DNA of 64,000 nucleotides, taken from contig NZ_CP107532.1 of the NCBI RefSeq assembly GCF_025813715.1, positions 620,001-684,000 on the forward strand. Reading direction: 5' to 3'. The notes below the pieces were generated by a model. The model worked only from the letters and a program-made list of their open reading frames with translations, had not been told where the DNA came from and did not search any database. Numbering within the stretch: position 1 is the first letter of the stretch; each line of letters opens with the position of its first letter. Position numbers and translations under genes: made by a program. Origin of the DNA: Methylobacterium sp. FF17 (GTDB lineage: Bacteria > Pseudomonadota > Alphaproteobacteria > Rhizobiales > Beijerinckiaceae). Positions 36,589-45,487 of the stretch are shown here, one piece after another.

Positions 36589-37302
36589 TCAGCGCGTCAC
36601 GGGTGGGGGAGCCGCAGGCTCGGCCGGTGCGGCGGCCGTCACGGACACGGGGCCGCCGGCCACCAGAGCCACGTAGACCTCGATGCGCTGACGCAGGTTC
36701 TGCGGGGTCTGAACGTCGGCGTTGATCTGGTCGAACCAGCGCCCTGCCCCCTCGTAGTCGCCGCGCTTCAGCGCGACGAGGCCGAGCATCTCGCGGGCGG
36801 TGTGCCGGAAAGGGCCGTTCGGCGCGGCGAGGCCCTGCAGGGCCGCGAGCGCTTTGTCGGGCTCAGGCCCGTCCACGCGAAGAAGGGCGGCGCGCAGGCG
36901 AGCAAGGTCACGCAGGCCCGTGCTGACGCGGGTGTCGCCGGCGAGCGCATCATACTCCGCGGCGCCCGCCTTGGCGTCGCGCTTGGCCGTCTCGGTGGCC
37001 GAGCGGAAGCGGGCGAGCAGGGCGTAGCCGGCCGGCCCCTCGCCCTCGATTGCCTCGAAGGCCTTGTCGGCCTCGGCGGTCTTGCCTTCGCGGACGAGAC
37101 GGTTGGCGGTTTCGAAGCGCTCGGAAGCCGCCTCGGCCCGCACGCTCTGGTCGTGCTGCCAGTAGCGCCAGCCACCCACGCCGGCCACGACGAGGACCGC
37201 CAGCGCGATGATCACGCCGCTGTAGCGACGCCAGATCTCGGCGACCTGATCGCGGCGATAGTCCTCGTTGACCTCGCGGATGAACTCGTTGTTCTCGGCC
37301 AT
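36589..37302 (-). CDS. YfgM-like tetratricopeptide membrane protein
   Basis: The 237-residue protein has a short cytosolic N-terminus, one membrane helix at about 29-46 (GVIIALAVLVVAGVGGW), and a periplasmic helical TPR-like domain. Its tail is Ala/Pro-rich. In E. coli the family member YfgM associates with the SecYEG translocon and PpiD. The gene is 45 bp upstream of der on the same strand, as yfgM is in enterobacteria with bamB between, which supports the assignment. The function here is inferred from family and position. Confidence 0.85.
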   Translation of the reverse strand: MAENNEFIREVNEDYRRDQVAEIWRRYSGVIIALAVLVVAGVGGWRYWQHDQSVRAEAASERFETANRLVREGKTAEADKAFEAIEGEGPAGYALLARFRSATETAKRDAKAGAAEYDALAGDTRVSTGLRDLARLRAALLRVDGPEPDKALAALQGLAAPNGPFRHTAREMLGLVALKRGDYEGAGRWFDQINADVQTPQNLRQRIEVYVALVAGGPVSVTAAAPAEPAAPPPVTR

Positions 37303-37351
37303 GTCGTCTCACGCCGATCGAAATCCGACCAGCCGCTGCATGAAGTGGGGC

Positions 37352-37374
37352 CTTGCGCCTAACACAGGCGCAAG
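37352..37374 (-). terminator. Perfect hairpin between nnrU and the YfgM-like gene
   Basis: CTTGCGCCT pairs perfectly with AGGCGCAAG (9 bp) around the loop AACAC. On the minus strand it lies about 78 bases after the nnrU stop and 50 bases before the next start. There is no T-run, so this is a terminator candidate or a leader element of the yfgM-der operon. Confidence 0.5.
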
Positions 37375-37419
37375 CCGTTGGCGACCGGCTTCAATAAGCT
37401 CTCATCGCACCGCGCCCGG

Positions 37420-37459
37420 GATCAGGCTTGCGGAGATGATGCTTGCGGAGATCAGGCTT
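37420..37459. repeat. 15-bp tandem repeat across the nnrU stop codon
   Basis: Units lie at 37420-37434, 37435-37449 and (partial) 37450-37459. Each is a variant of GATCAGGCTTGCGGA. The last unit includes the nnrU stop codon (37452-37454), so the repeat has grown outward from the 3' end of the gene. It is probably a replication-slippage product, with no evidence for a function. Confidence 0.7.
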
Positions 37460-38060
37460 TTCCCGGCCAGGCCGCGACGCCGATCAGAAGTGGATGCAGG
37501 TACTTGCTGAAGATGAACCACACGCCGAGGCCGATCACCACCGCCAGGGCATCGTTGCGCCAGCCGGCGGGAGCCGCCGCCGGGCCACCATGCTGGGCCG
37601 CGACGGCACCGGGCGCGAGGGCCCGGCGCTTGGCGCTGATGCGCGCCACCACCGCCCAGGCGAGGAAGCTTCCGAACAGCAGGATCGAGCCGAGGTCGCC
37701 ATTGGCCAGGAGATGCGCCGTCGCCCAGATCTTCACCGCCAGCAGCATCGGGTGCTTGGCCCGGGCGCGGATGTGGCCCGGCAGGTAGGCGGACGCCAAG
37801 GCGATGAAGGCGAGGGCCGTCAGGAGCAGGGAGAGATGTCGCGTCCAGACCGGCGGATCCCAGACCGCGATGTAGCCGGACTGGCGATAGAGGTGGAAGC
37901 CGTAGGCGATGAGCACCAGACCGAGGAGCGAGGCCAGGGTGTAAGCGAGCTTGTAGCGCCCTTCCCCGACCTCATCGACGACATGCGCGCGTTTGGTCCG
38001 CGCCATGGAGAAGGCATGCGTGCCGAGGAACAGCACGAGGCCGAGGATGAGGATGAGCAT
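37452..38060 (-). CDS. NnrU family membrane protein
   Basis: The 202-residue protein has five or six hydrophobic segments and starts MLILILGLVLFLGTHAFSMA. The NnrU signature elements H-P (RAKHPMLLAVKIWATAHLLANGD) and the W-x-x-P segment are visible. NnrU was first described in nitrite/NO reductase clusters. The family is broad and many members are not linked to denitrification; none of those genes is nearby here. The frame open to 38294 overlaps the divergent secreted-protein gene, so ATG 38060 is used. Function is not assigned beyond the family. Confidence 0.83.
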   Translation of the reverse strand: MLILILGLVLFLGTHAFSMARTKRAHVVDEVGEGRYKLAYTLASLLGLVLIAYGFHLYRQSGYIAVWDPPVWTRHLSLLLTALAFIALASAYLPGHIRARAKHPMLLAVKIWATAHLLANGDLGSILLFGSFLAWAVVARISAKRRALAPGAVAAQHGGPAAAPAGWRNDALAVVIGLGVWFIFSKYLHPLLIGVAAWPGKA

Positions 38061-38172
38061 GGGGGTTACCGCGCGATCGGGTCGATGTGGATAAGCCCAC
38101 CCGGAACGCGGGCGGACAAGCAGACTGTAACGGTTCAAAACGCAAACCCGTGCCGATGTCCAGGCTTCCCCG

Positions 38173-39348
38173 ATGACGCGCCCCCTCGCCCTCGCCGCTC
38201 TCGGAACATGGCTCGTCCTCAGCGGCGCGCACGCGGCGCCGGAGCCGCCCCTGTCCGCCCTGACCCTGGTCGGCCCGCCGGTGACGCTGTTCAAGGCGAC
38301 GCGCGATGCCTGCGATGGGGTCGACGTCCCCGACGCGTCGGCGCGGGCCTATCGCGATGCGTCCGGCGCCGTCGCGCTGTTCGGGATGCATTATCGCAAC
38401 CGCGCCTTCCGGGGACCGAGCCTGGATGCCCTGAAGCTCGATTGCGGCGTCGTCCTCGAATCGGGCGGCAAGGCCGATCCGGCCGCCTACGACGACGCCT
38501 CCTGGATCACCGCCACCTGGACCGAGGACGGCCGGGCCGTCGCCGCGTTGGTCCACCACGAGTATCGCGCCAACGAGCATCCGGGCCGCTGCCGCTCGAA
38601 GATTTACATGGAGTGCTGGTCCAACAGCATCGTCGCGGCGGCTTCCCGGGATGGCGGACACAGCTTCACCCGGGCGGCGCCGCCCGTGGTGGTGGCGAGC
38701 GCACCCTTTCGCCAGGAGATCGGTCAAGGCCGCCATCGCGGATTCTTCAATCCATCCAACATCTTTTCCGATGGCAGGTGGCGCTACTTCCTGGCCTCCA
38801 CGACGGGCTGGACCCTGCCGGGCAGCGATCAGTCCGCCGGCGTCTGCCTGTTCCGCTCGGATGACCCGGCGGACCCGACCCGCTGGCGGGCCTGGACGGG
38901 AACGGGCTTCACCGCCGCGTTTCCCGACCCCTATCGACAATCCGTCAATGGGCCGGCGACCTGCGCGCCGGTGACGCCCTTCCCGACGCCGGTGGGCGCG
39001 GTGGTCCGGCATCGGGCGAGCGGCGCGTGGATCGCGGTCTTCATGGCCAAGGTCGGCCCGGGGTTTCCGGAATCGGGATTCTACTGGACGGCGTCGCGCG
39101 ACCTGCTTGCCTGGGACCAGCCGCGCCTGTTTCTGGCAGGCGCCACCCTCTACGACGACCCCTGCGGTGCTCCGGAGGGCCTGATCGCCTACCCGTCCCT
39201 GCTCGACCCGAGCGCGACCGGGCGCAACTTCGACGATACCGGCGACAGCGCGATCCTCACCTACGTCACCCTGCGCACGGAGGGCTGCACCATCACCTCC
39301 GACCGCGACCTTGTCCGGCGCCCTCTGGCGATCAAGGTGTGGCCGTAG
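38173..39348 (+). CDS. Secreted protein with a sialidase-type Asp-box (probable beta-propeller)
   Basis: The 391-residue protein has a clear signal peptide (residues 1-21, cleavage near AHA-AP). An exact Asp-box SRDGGHSF occupies residues 158-165, the turn motif of sialidase-like beta-propellers. Further W/F-rich strands follow (SDGRWRYFLASTTGWTLPG, RHRASGAWIAVF, YWTASRDLLAWDQ), spaced like propeller blades. Several Cys pairs (about 140/148, 332) suggest periplasmic disulfides. I do not recognise a named family, and no catalytic set is evident. It overlaps the convergent lysR by 17 bp at its end. Confidence 0.75.
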   Translation: MTRPLALAALGTWLVLSGAHAAPEPPLSALTLVGPPVTLFKATRDACDGVDVPDASARAYRDASGAVALFGMHYRNRAFRGPSLDALKLDCGVVLESGGKADPAAYDDASWITATWTEDGRAVAALVHHEYRANEHPGRCRSKIYMECWSNSIVAAASRDGGHSFTRAAPPVVVASAPFRQEIGQGRHRGFFNPSNIFSDGRWRYFLASTTGWTLPGSDQSAGVCLFRSDDPADPTRWRAWTGTGFTAAFPDPYRQSVNGPATCAPVTPFPTPVGAVVRHRASGAWIAVFMAKVGPGFPESGFYWTASRDLLAWDQPRLFLAGATLYDDPCGAPEGLIAYPSLLDPSATGRNFDDTGDSAILTYVTLRTEGCTITSDRDLVRRPLAIKVWP

Positions 39349-40243
39349 GTTCGGGGTGCGGCTCGCGAAGCAGGTCGAGGAACGCCCGCAGGGGCGGCGG
39401 GATGTGCCGGCGCCCCGCATAGTAGAGGAAGAACCCCGGAAAATCAGGGCACCAGTCGGTCAGCAGACGCACGAGGCGTCCTGTGCCGAGGTGCGCCCGG
39501 ACGCTGTCCTCGAAGACGAAGCCGAGCCCGAGACCGTCAAGGGCCGCCTGCACGATGAGGTCTTGGTCGTTCAGGACCAGCGGCCCGCCCACCGCGACCA
39601 CGAGGTCGCGCCCGTCCTTTCCGAACTCCCAGCGATAGAGCGAACCGCCCGGAAAGCGCTGACGAAGGCAGCGATGTCCCGCAAGATCGTCCGGATCCAG
39701 GGGCGCGGGATGCTCGGCGAGGTAGGCCGGCGCTGCGACCAGCGCGAAGCGGAGCGGCCCGCCCAGGGGCACGGCGATCATGTCGGCCGCCAGGTGCTCG
39801 CCGACCCGCACGCCGGCATCGAAGCCGGCCGCGACCACGTCGGTCATCGCATCATCCGCTGCGATCTCCACCTGCACGCCCGGATGCTGGGCGAGGAAGC
39901 GCGCGACCAGCGGCATCAGCACGAGGCGGCAGGCGGAACGCGGCGCGTTGATGCGCAACGTCCCCCCAAGGGTCTCGCGGAACGCGCCGGCCGCCCCGAC
40001 CGCTTCCGCGATTTCCGCGAGCGCGGGGGCGATCCGTACGAGGAGCGCCGCACCGGCCTCGGTCGGGGCGACGCTGCGGGTGGTCCTGTGCAGGAGGCGC
40101 ACACCCATCCGGGTCTCCAGGCCGCGAAGGGCGTGGCTCAGGGCCGAGGTGGAAACGCCGAGGTCGGCGGCGGCGGCGCGAAAGCTGCCCCGTGCGGCGA
40201 TAGCCGCGAAGGCCGCGAGGTCGGCGAGATCGGAACGCTGCAT
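39332..40243 (-). CDS. LysR-family transcriptional regulator
   Basis: The 303-residue protein has the N-terminal winged helix-turn-helix (ADLAAFAAIAARGSFRAAAA, then STSALSHALRGLETRMGVRL) and a C-terminal periplasmic-binding-like effector domain. It is divergent from the aldo/keto reductase gene with 101 bp between the starts, the usual layout for a LysR regulator and its target. Its last 17 bp overlap the convergent secreted-protein gene. The inducer is unknown. Confidence 0.93.
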   Translation of the reverse strand: MQRSDLADLAAFAAIAARGSFRAAAADLGVSTSALSHALRGLETRMGVRLLHRTTRSVAPTEAGAALLVRIAPALAEIAEAVGAAGAFRETLGGTLRINAPRSACRLVLMPLVARFLAQHPGVQVEIAADDAMTDVVAAGFDAGVRVGEHLAADMIAVPLGGPLRFALVAAPAYLAEHPAPLDPDDLAGHRCLRQRFPGGSLYRWEFGKDGRDLVVAVGGPLVLNDQDLIVQAALDGLGLGFVFEDSVRAHLGTGRLVRLLTDWCPDFPGFFLYYAGRRHIPPPLRAFLDLLREPHPEPTATP

Positions 40244-40252
40244 TGATGAGTC

Positions 40253-40285
40253 AGGCTCAACGGTTCATCCCGGAGCCTTGAGCTT
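40253..40285. promoter_or_regulatory. Inverted repeat in the lysR / aldo-keto reductase intergenic region
   Basis: GCTCAA (40255-40260) and TTGAGC (40278-40283) form a 6-bp inverted repeat with 17 bp between, in the short divergent region 10-40 bp upstream of lysR. The position suits a LysR-type site. It is not a canonical T-N11-A box, so support is modest. Confidence 0.35.
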
Positions 40286-40344
40286 ATCGACGATCCGCCG
40301 CCGTGGCACACCGAACGTCCCGATTCCACAGCTGGAATTTCTGC

Positions 40345-41331
40345 ATGCTGCGACGTCCCCTCGGCCGAACCGGCCTCACGGTGTCCGCGCCCGGTCTCGG
40401 CTGCATGGGCATGTCCGAGTTCTACGGGCCCACCGACGAGGCCGCCTCCCTCGACACGCTCGCCGCCGCCGTCGAAGGCGGCTACGATTTCCTCGATACC
40501 GCCGACACCTACGGGTTCGGCCACAACGAGGACCTGATCGGCCGCTTCCTGAAGGGGCGGCGCGACGGGATTGTCCTCGCCACGAAGTTCGGCATCGTGC
40601 GCCGTCGCGACAGCGCGGAAAGGCGGATCGACAATTCGCCCGCCTATGTCGCGGCGGCCTGTGATGCGTCCCTCCGACGGCTCGGCATCGAGACCATCGA
40701 TCTCTACTACTGCCACCGCCGCACCCCGGAGACCCCGCTGGGCGAGATGATCGGCGCGATGGCGCGCCTGGTCGAGCAGGGGAAGGTGCGTGGGATCGGT
40801 CTCTCGGAGGTCTCCCCGGAAACCCTGCGCGCTGCCCACGCCATACATCCCATCACTGCGGTGCAGAGCGAGTATTCCCTGTGGAGCCGCGCGCCCGAGG
40901 AGGGGATGCTGGAGACCTGCCGCGAGCTCGGCGTCACCTTCGTGGCCTACTCGCCCCTCGGACGCGGCTTCCTGACCGGGGCCGTCGATCCGGCGACGCT
41001 GGCCGAGGGCGATTTCCGCAAGGGCAATCCCCGCTTCCAGGGCGAGGCCCTCGCTCAGAACCGGCGGCTCCTCGATGGCCTGGGCGCCCTCGCGGCACGC
41101 CGCAGCGTCACGCCGGCCCAGATCGCGCTGGCCTGGATCGTGAAGCGGGCCCCGGAGGCGGTGCCGATTCCCGGCGCACGGCGGGCATCGCGCCTCTCCG
41201 AGAACGCCGCGGCCGTCGACCTCGTGCTGACGCCCGACGAGATCGCCGAACTCGATGCGTTGTTCCATCCCGACGCGGTCGCCGGGACACGCTACGCGGC
41301 CGGCGGCACGGCGGGTATCGAGGTCCTTTGA
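40345..41331 (+). CDS. Aldo/keto reductase
   Basis: This is a 328-residue NADPH-dependent TIM-barrel oxidoreductase. The catalytic tetrad is visible as Asp51, Tyr56 (DTADTYGFGHNEDLIG), Lys81 (LATKFG) and His124 (DLYYCHRR). The closing NADP motif PGARRASRLSENAAAV is present. It looks like the AKR13 / YakC-type subgroup; the substrate cannot be told. The start at 40345 has GGAA upstream and matches the family N-terminus RPLGRTGLTVSAPGLGCMGM. It is probably controlled by the divergent LysR. Confidence 0.93.
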   Translation: MLRRPLGRTGLTVSAPGLGCMGMSEFYGPTDEAASLDTLAAAVEGGYDFLDTADTYGFGHNEDLIGRFLKGRRDGIVLATKFGIVRRRDSAERRIDNSPAYVAAACDASLRRLGIETIDLYYCHRRTPETPLGEMIGAMARLVEQGKVRGIGLSEVSPETLRAAHAIHPITAVQSEYSLWSRAPEEGMLETCRELGVTFVAYSPLGRGFLTGAVDPATLAEGDFRKGNPRFQGEALAQNRRLLDGLGALAARRSVTPAQIALAWIVKRAPEAVPIPGARRASRLSENAAAVDLVLTPDEIAELDALFHPDAVAGTRYAAGGTAGIEVL

Positions 41332-41341
41332 GGTCGGCGCG

Positions 41342-43918
41342 TCAGAACTGGCGCAGGTACGGGGCGGGCTTCTGCCCGAGGATGCGCCAGGTTCCGACGA
41401 GCCCGAGGACGATGGCGAAAACCACCGCGAGGGCCGCCGCGAGGATCGCTCCCGAGAGGTCGAGGGTGAATTCGAGCTTCATCACGCGGGTGACGATGAC
41501 CCAGCCCGCCAGCGTCCCGGCGGCGAGGCCGAAGATCGCGGTGGCGCAGCCGAGTGCTCCATATTCGAGGATGTAGGCGGTGAGCAGACGGCCACGGGTG
41601 GCCCCCAGCGTCTTCAGCACCACCGCGTCGTAGAGCCGGGCCCGGTGCCCGGCAGCCAGAGCCCCGGCCAGGACGAACAGGCTCGCCACGACGGCGATGC
41701 CGCTGGCCCCCCGGATCGCGAGCACCAGCTTGCCCACGATGTCGCTGACCGCCTCCAGCGCCTCCTTCACCCGCACGCTGGTGACGGAGGGATAGGCCCG
41801 CGCCACGTCGCGCAGGATGACGGCCTCGGCCTTGGCGTCGGGGCCATTCGGCAGCGTCAGGGTCGCGAGGTCGGAATGCGGCGCGCCTCGGAACGTGCCG
41901 GGCGAGAACACCATCACGAAGTTGATGCCGAGCGAACGCCACTCGACCTTGCGGAGGTTGGCGATCTTCGCCGTGAGCGTCCGGCCGAGGACGTTGACCG
42001 TGACGGTCCCGCCGACCTTGAGGTCGAGCTTGCCCGCGAGCTCGGCATCGAACGAGACCAGGGGCGCCTTCCCCTCCTCGGCATTCCACCATGTGCCGGC
42101 GACGAGGCTCGATCCCTCGGGCAGATCCTCCGCGTAGGTGATGCCCCGGTCGCCGTCGAGCACCCAGGCGGCGTCCTCCGGCGGCTTGATCGCGCCGGCC
42201 TCCACGCCGTTGAGGGCGGTGATCCGCCCCCGCATCATCGGCACACGCTCGATCTTCGCACCGGGCGCCTGCGTTCCGAGGAACGCGTGGAACGCATCGG
42301 CATCGCTGGAGGGGATGTCGAGGAAGAACAGGTTCGGTGCCTTGGCCGGCAGCGAGTTCGTCAGGGTGCGCCGGACGTTGGCGTCGATGAGGCTCAGGGT
42401 CACGAGGAGCGTCACGCCGAGCCCCAGGGAGAGCACGATGGCCGGCGTGAGCGCGCCGGGCCGGTGGAGGTTGGCGAGCGCCATGCGCGGGGCGGCCGAG
42501 CGCGGGCGCGGCAACCGGCGCGCCCCCGCCATCAGCCCGAGGGCGACGACGCGCAGGAGCCCGAAGGCGAGCCCGGCGGCGACGAGGAAGATGAGGGCCA
42601 GCCGGCGGTCGAAGGCCGTGACCAGCGCCAGGGCGACCAGCCCGGCGAGCGCCGCGGCCAGGATCAGGCGGTAGCGCAGGCGGGTTCCGGCCGTGCCCGG
42701 ATCCACGACATCGCGGAACAGGCCGGAGACCGGAATGTCATGGGCGCGACCGAGGGGGAGGATCGCGAAGGCGAGCGCGGTCAGGAAGCCGTAGGCGGCG
42801 GCCAGCAGCAGCTCGCGCGGCGCGATCGTGGGATTCAGGGGCAGCGGCAGGGACTCGCGGAAGAGCGCGTCGAGGCCGAAGGGCAGGGCCGCGCCGAGCG
42901 CCAGGCCGATGGCGATGCCGAGCCCCGCGATCAGCAGCACCTGTGTCAGGTAGAGCAGGACGACCTGCCCGCCCGGCGCGCCCACGCTCTTCAGGGTGGC
43001 GATGGAGCCGCGCTTGCGCTCCACGAAGGCCGCCACGGCGTTGGCGACGCCGACGCCCCCGACGATGAGGGCGGTGAGCCCGACCAGGGTGAGGAACTGG
43101 GTGAAGCGCTCGATGCTCTTGGCAAAACGCGGATCGGCGTTGGTGCGTGCCCGCATCTCCCAGCCGGCCTCGGGCACGGCCTTGGCGATGGCGGCGGTCC
43201 GGCGTTCGAGCTCGTCGTCGTTGGCGCCGGGCACGCGCAGCCGATAGCTCCAGCGGTTCAGGCTTCCGGGCCGGATCAGGCCCGTCTCCTCCAGGGCCTG
43301 GTGCGAAACCAGAACGCGCGGCCCGAAGCCGATGCCGTTGGCGATCCGATCGGGCTCCGACACCAGAGTCGCGCGGATCGCGAACGGCTTGCCCGCAATC
43401 ATGATGCGGTCGCCGACCTTCAGGTCGAGGCGGGTGAGGAGGACGGGGTCGGCCACCGCGCCCAGGGCGCCGTCGCGCTCGGCGAGCAGGTCGGGCAACG
43501 GCTGGGCCGGCTCGGTGACGAGGTCGCCCACGGTGGGGTAGTCGGTCCCCACCGCCTTCAGTTCCACCAGGGCCGCACCGGCCTCGCCGGCCACCGCCAT
43601 CGCCCGCAGCGTCGTCACCACCGAGACGGCACCCTGCGCGTCGAGGGCGGCGCGTTCCTCGGGCGTCGCTGCCCGGTTGATGAGGCTGTAGGTGAGGTCA
43701 CCGCCGAGGATGCGCGCGCCTTCGCGGCCCAGGCCATCGGTAAGCGAACGCGAGATGGAGGCGACGCCGGCGATCGCCGCGACGCCGAGGGCGATGCAGG
43801 CGAGGAACACGGCGAAGCCCGACAGGCCGCCCCGCAACTCGCGGAGCGCCAGGCGCAGGGTCAGCGGGATGCGCACGCCACCGGCCCCCGCGCGCGGCTT
43901 CGGGAGAGTCCCGTGCAT
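41342..43918 (-). CDS. ABC transporter permease, FtsX/YbbP family
   Basis: This 858-residue permease has the MacB/FtsX topology: one N-terminal helix (LSGFAVFLACIALGVAAIAG), a large periplasmic domain (about residues 50-260), a cluster of helices, a second periplasmic domain, and a final set of helices ending ILGQKPAPYLRQF. E. coli YbbP is the nearest known relative and is encoded with YbbA and TesA, exactly as here. The proposed role is lipid or lipoprotein handling, not proven. Its start is 3 bp after the ATPase gene. Confidence 0.92.
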   Translation of the reverse strand: MHGTLPKPRAGAGGVRIPLTLRLALRELRGGLSGFAVFLACIALGVAAIAGVASISRSLTDGLGREGARILGGDLTYSLINRAATPEERAALDAQGAVSVVTTLRAMAVAGEAGAALVELKAVGTDYPTVGDLVTEPAQPLPDLLAERDGALGAVADPVLLTRLDLKVGDRIMIAGKPFAIRATLVSEPDRIANGIGFGPRVLVSHQALEETGLIRPGSLNRWSYRLRVPGANDDELERRTAAIAKAVPEAGWEMRARTNADPRFAKSIERFTQFLTLVGLTALIVGGVGVANAVAAFVERKRGSIATLKSVGAPGGQVVLLYLTQVLLIAGLGIAIGLALGAALPFGLDALFRESLPLPLNPTIAPRELLLAAAYGFLTALAFAILPLGRAHDIPVSGLFRDVVDPGTAGTRLRYRLILAAALAGLVALALVTAFDRRLALIFLVAAGLAFGLLRVVALGLMAGARRLPRPRSAAPRMALANLHRPGALTPAIVLSLGLGVTLLVTLSLIDANVRRTLTNSLPAKAPNLFFLDIPSSDADAFHAFLGTQAPGAKIERVPMMRGRITALNGVEAGAIKPPEDAAWVLDGDRGITYAEDLPEGSSLVAGTWWNAEEGKAPLVSFDAELAGKLDLKVGGTVTVNVLGRTLTAKIANLRKVEWRSLGINFVMVFSPGTFRGAPHSDLATLTLPNGPDAKAEAVILRDVARAYPSVTSVRVKEALEAVSDIVGKLVLAIRGASGIAVVASLFVLAGALAAGHRARLYDAVVLKTLGATRGRLLTAYILEYGALGCATAIFGLAAGTLAGWVIVTRVMKLEFTLDLSGAILAAALAVVFAIVLGLVGTWRILGQKPAPYLRQF

Positions 43919-43921
43919 GGC

Positions 43922-44647
43922 TCAGGCCCCGACCGGCACGGGCTCTTCGACCCGGCCGGACCGCAGGCGGATCGTCCGGTCGCAGAGGCGGGCGAGGCCT
44001 GGATCGTGGGTCACGAGGACCAGCGTGGCGCCGCGATCCCGCTTCAGGGCGAAGAGCAGGTCCACGATCTGGCGCCCGGTCGCCTCGTCGAGATTGCCGG
44101 TGGGTTCGTCGGCCACCAGGATCGCCGGGTCCGGTGCGATGGCGCGCGCGATGGCGACGCGCTGCTGCTCGCCGCCGGAGAGTTGGGCCGGATAATGGTG
44201 CAGGCGGTGGCCGAGGCCGACCGCTTCGAGTTCGGCCTGTGCACGCCGGTGCGCGTCCGGCTTGTCGGCGAGTTCGAGGGGCAGGGCCACGTTCTCCAGC
44301 GCCGTCATGGTCGGCACGAGGTGGAAGGCCTGGAACACGATGCCGATGCGGCGTCCCCGAAAGCGGGCCAGGGCATCCTCGTCCAGGGTGCCGAGATCCG
44401 TCCCCTCGACCACGATCCGCCCGGCATCGGGCCGCTCCAGACCCGCCATCACCATCAGCAGCGTGGACTTGCCCGAGCCCGACGGCCCGACGAGCCCGAC
44501 CGCCTCGCCCGGAGCGACATCGAGGGAGATGCCGCGCAGCACGTGGACCCGCGCAGCCCCGCGTCCCAGGCTGAGATCGATGTCGGAGAGACCGATGGAA
44601 GGCCCGGTGGGCAGGCGCGTGGGCGCTTCGGACTTGTCGGAGATCAA
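43922..44647 (-). CDS. ABC transporter ATP-binding protein, YbbA family
   Basis: This is a LolD/MacB-type ATPase with Walker A GPSGSGKST, Q-loop VFQAFHLVP, signature LSGGEQQRVAIARA, Walker B ILVADEPTGNLDE and the H-loop THDPG. The start is uncertain: the frame is open to 44863, but that runs 150 bp into tesA. I use the in-frame TTG at 44647, which gives 241 residues, near the family norm; no strong Shine-Dalgarno is visible. It is divergent from tesA and partners the FtsX-type permease downstream. Confidence 0.9.
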   Translation of the reverse strand: MISDKSEAPTRLPTGPSIGLSDIDLSLGRGAARVHVLRGISLDVAPGEAVGLVGPSGSGKSTLLMVMAGLERPDAGRIVVEGTDLGTLDEDALARFRGRRIGIVFQAFHLVPTMTALENVALPLELADKPDAHRRAQAELEAVGLGHRLHHYPAQLSGGEQQRVAIARAIAPDPAILVADEPTGNLDEATGRQIVDLLFALKRDRGATLVLVTHDPGLARLCDRTIRLRSGRVEEPVPVGA

Positions 44648-44741
44648 CGGGCGACCGATCTGTGTGCAGCGAAGGTCATGGTGAGCCGAGGGTCGGGGTT
44701 GTGGTCGAATGGGTCTGTGTGAAGTGTCACGTCTCGCCGAT

Positions 44742-45416
44742 ATGGTCCGCGCATCGTGGGCGCGCCATCCACCTTTCGGTCTCGCGGTGCTCATGACGCT
44801 CTTTGCCGCACTCAGCCTCGGCGCCGTTCCGGCGAAGGCGGCCCCCGAAGCACGAACCGTCAAGCTCGTGGCCTTCGGCGACAGCCTGACGGCAGGCTAT
44901 CGCCTGCCGGCCGACGCGGCCTTCCCGGCCGTGCTGGAACGAGCCCTCAAGGCCCGGGGCCGCGCGGTCGCGATCGCCAATGCGGGCGTCTCGGGAGACA
45001 CGACGACGGGCGGGCTCGACCGGCTCGACTGGTCGATCCCCGACGGGACCGACGGCGTCATCCTGGAGCTCGGCGCCAACGACATGCTCCGGGGCACCGA
45101 TCCGGCGGTCACGCGCAAGGCCCTCGAGGCGATGATCACGCGGTTGACGGCGCGCGGCATCCCCGTCCTCCTCGCCGGCATGCGGGCCTCGCCGAATCTC
45201 GGGCCGGATTACGTGGCACGGTTCGATGCGATCTACCCCGACCTCGCCAAGAGCCACGACCTCGTGCTCTACCCCTTCTTCCTCGACGGCATCATCGGCG
45301 ACCGCCGGTTCAATCTGGAGGATGGCCTGCATCCGAACGCGAAGGGTGTCGAAACCATCGTGTCCGGCATCCTTCCCACGGTCGAGAGCTTCCTCGACCG
45401 GTTGAAGCTGCGCTAA
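44742..45416 (+). CDS. tesA: GDSL-type arylesterase / lysophospholipase, TesA-like
   Basis: This is a periplasmic SGNH hydrolase of 224 residues, with a signal peptide ending VPAKA-AP. SGNH block I is VAFGDSLTAGYRL with the catalytic Ser, block III is LGANDMLRG, and the block V dyad is DGLHPNAKG (Asp/His). Family enzymes cleave aryl esters, acyl-CoA and lysophospholipids. An in-frame ATG at 44709 would add 11 residues to the signal peptide; neither start has a clear Shine-Dalgarno. Divergence from the YbbAP-type genes is conserved in many proteobacteria. Confidence 0.92.
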   Translation: MVRASWARHPPFGLAVLMTLFAALSLGAVPAKAAPEARTVKLVAFGDSLTAGYRLPADAAFPAVLERALKARGRAVAIANAGVSGDTTTGGLDRLDWSIPDGTDGVILELGANDMLRGTDPAVTRKALEAMITRLTARGIPVLLAGMRASPNLGPDYVARFDAIYPDLAKSHDLVLYPFFLDGIIGDRRFNLEDGLHPNAKGVETIVSGILPTVESFLDRLKLR

Positions 45417-45487
45417 GGAAGCGTACGCACGTCTCGCGGGTTCTCGTCCGGGAACCCGCGCCTCCACTCGCACAGCCTGCATTGCCG

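Noticed and set aside
41255..44722. Very long plus-strand open frame (1155 codons) opposite the ABC permease and ATPase genes
   Set aside because: The translation is low-complexity Arg/Gly/Glu/His sequence typical of antisense frames in GC-rich DNA. The minus strand encodes clear ABC transporter proteins with all motifs.
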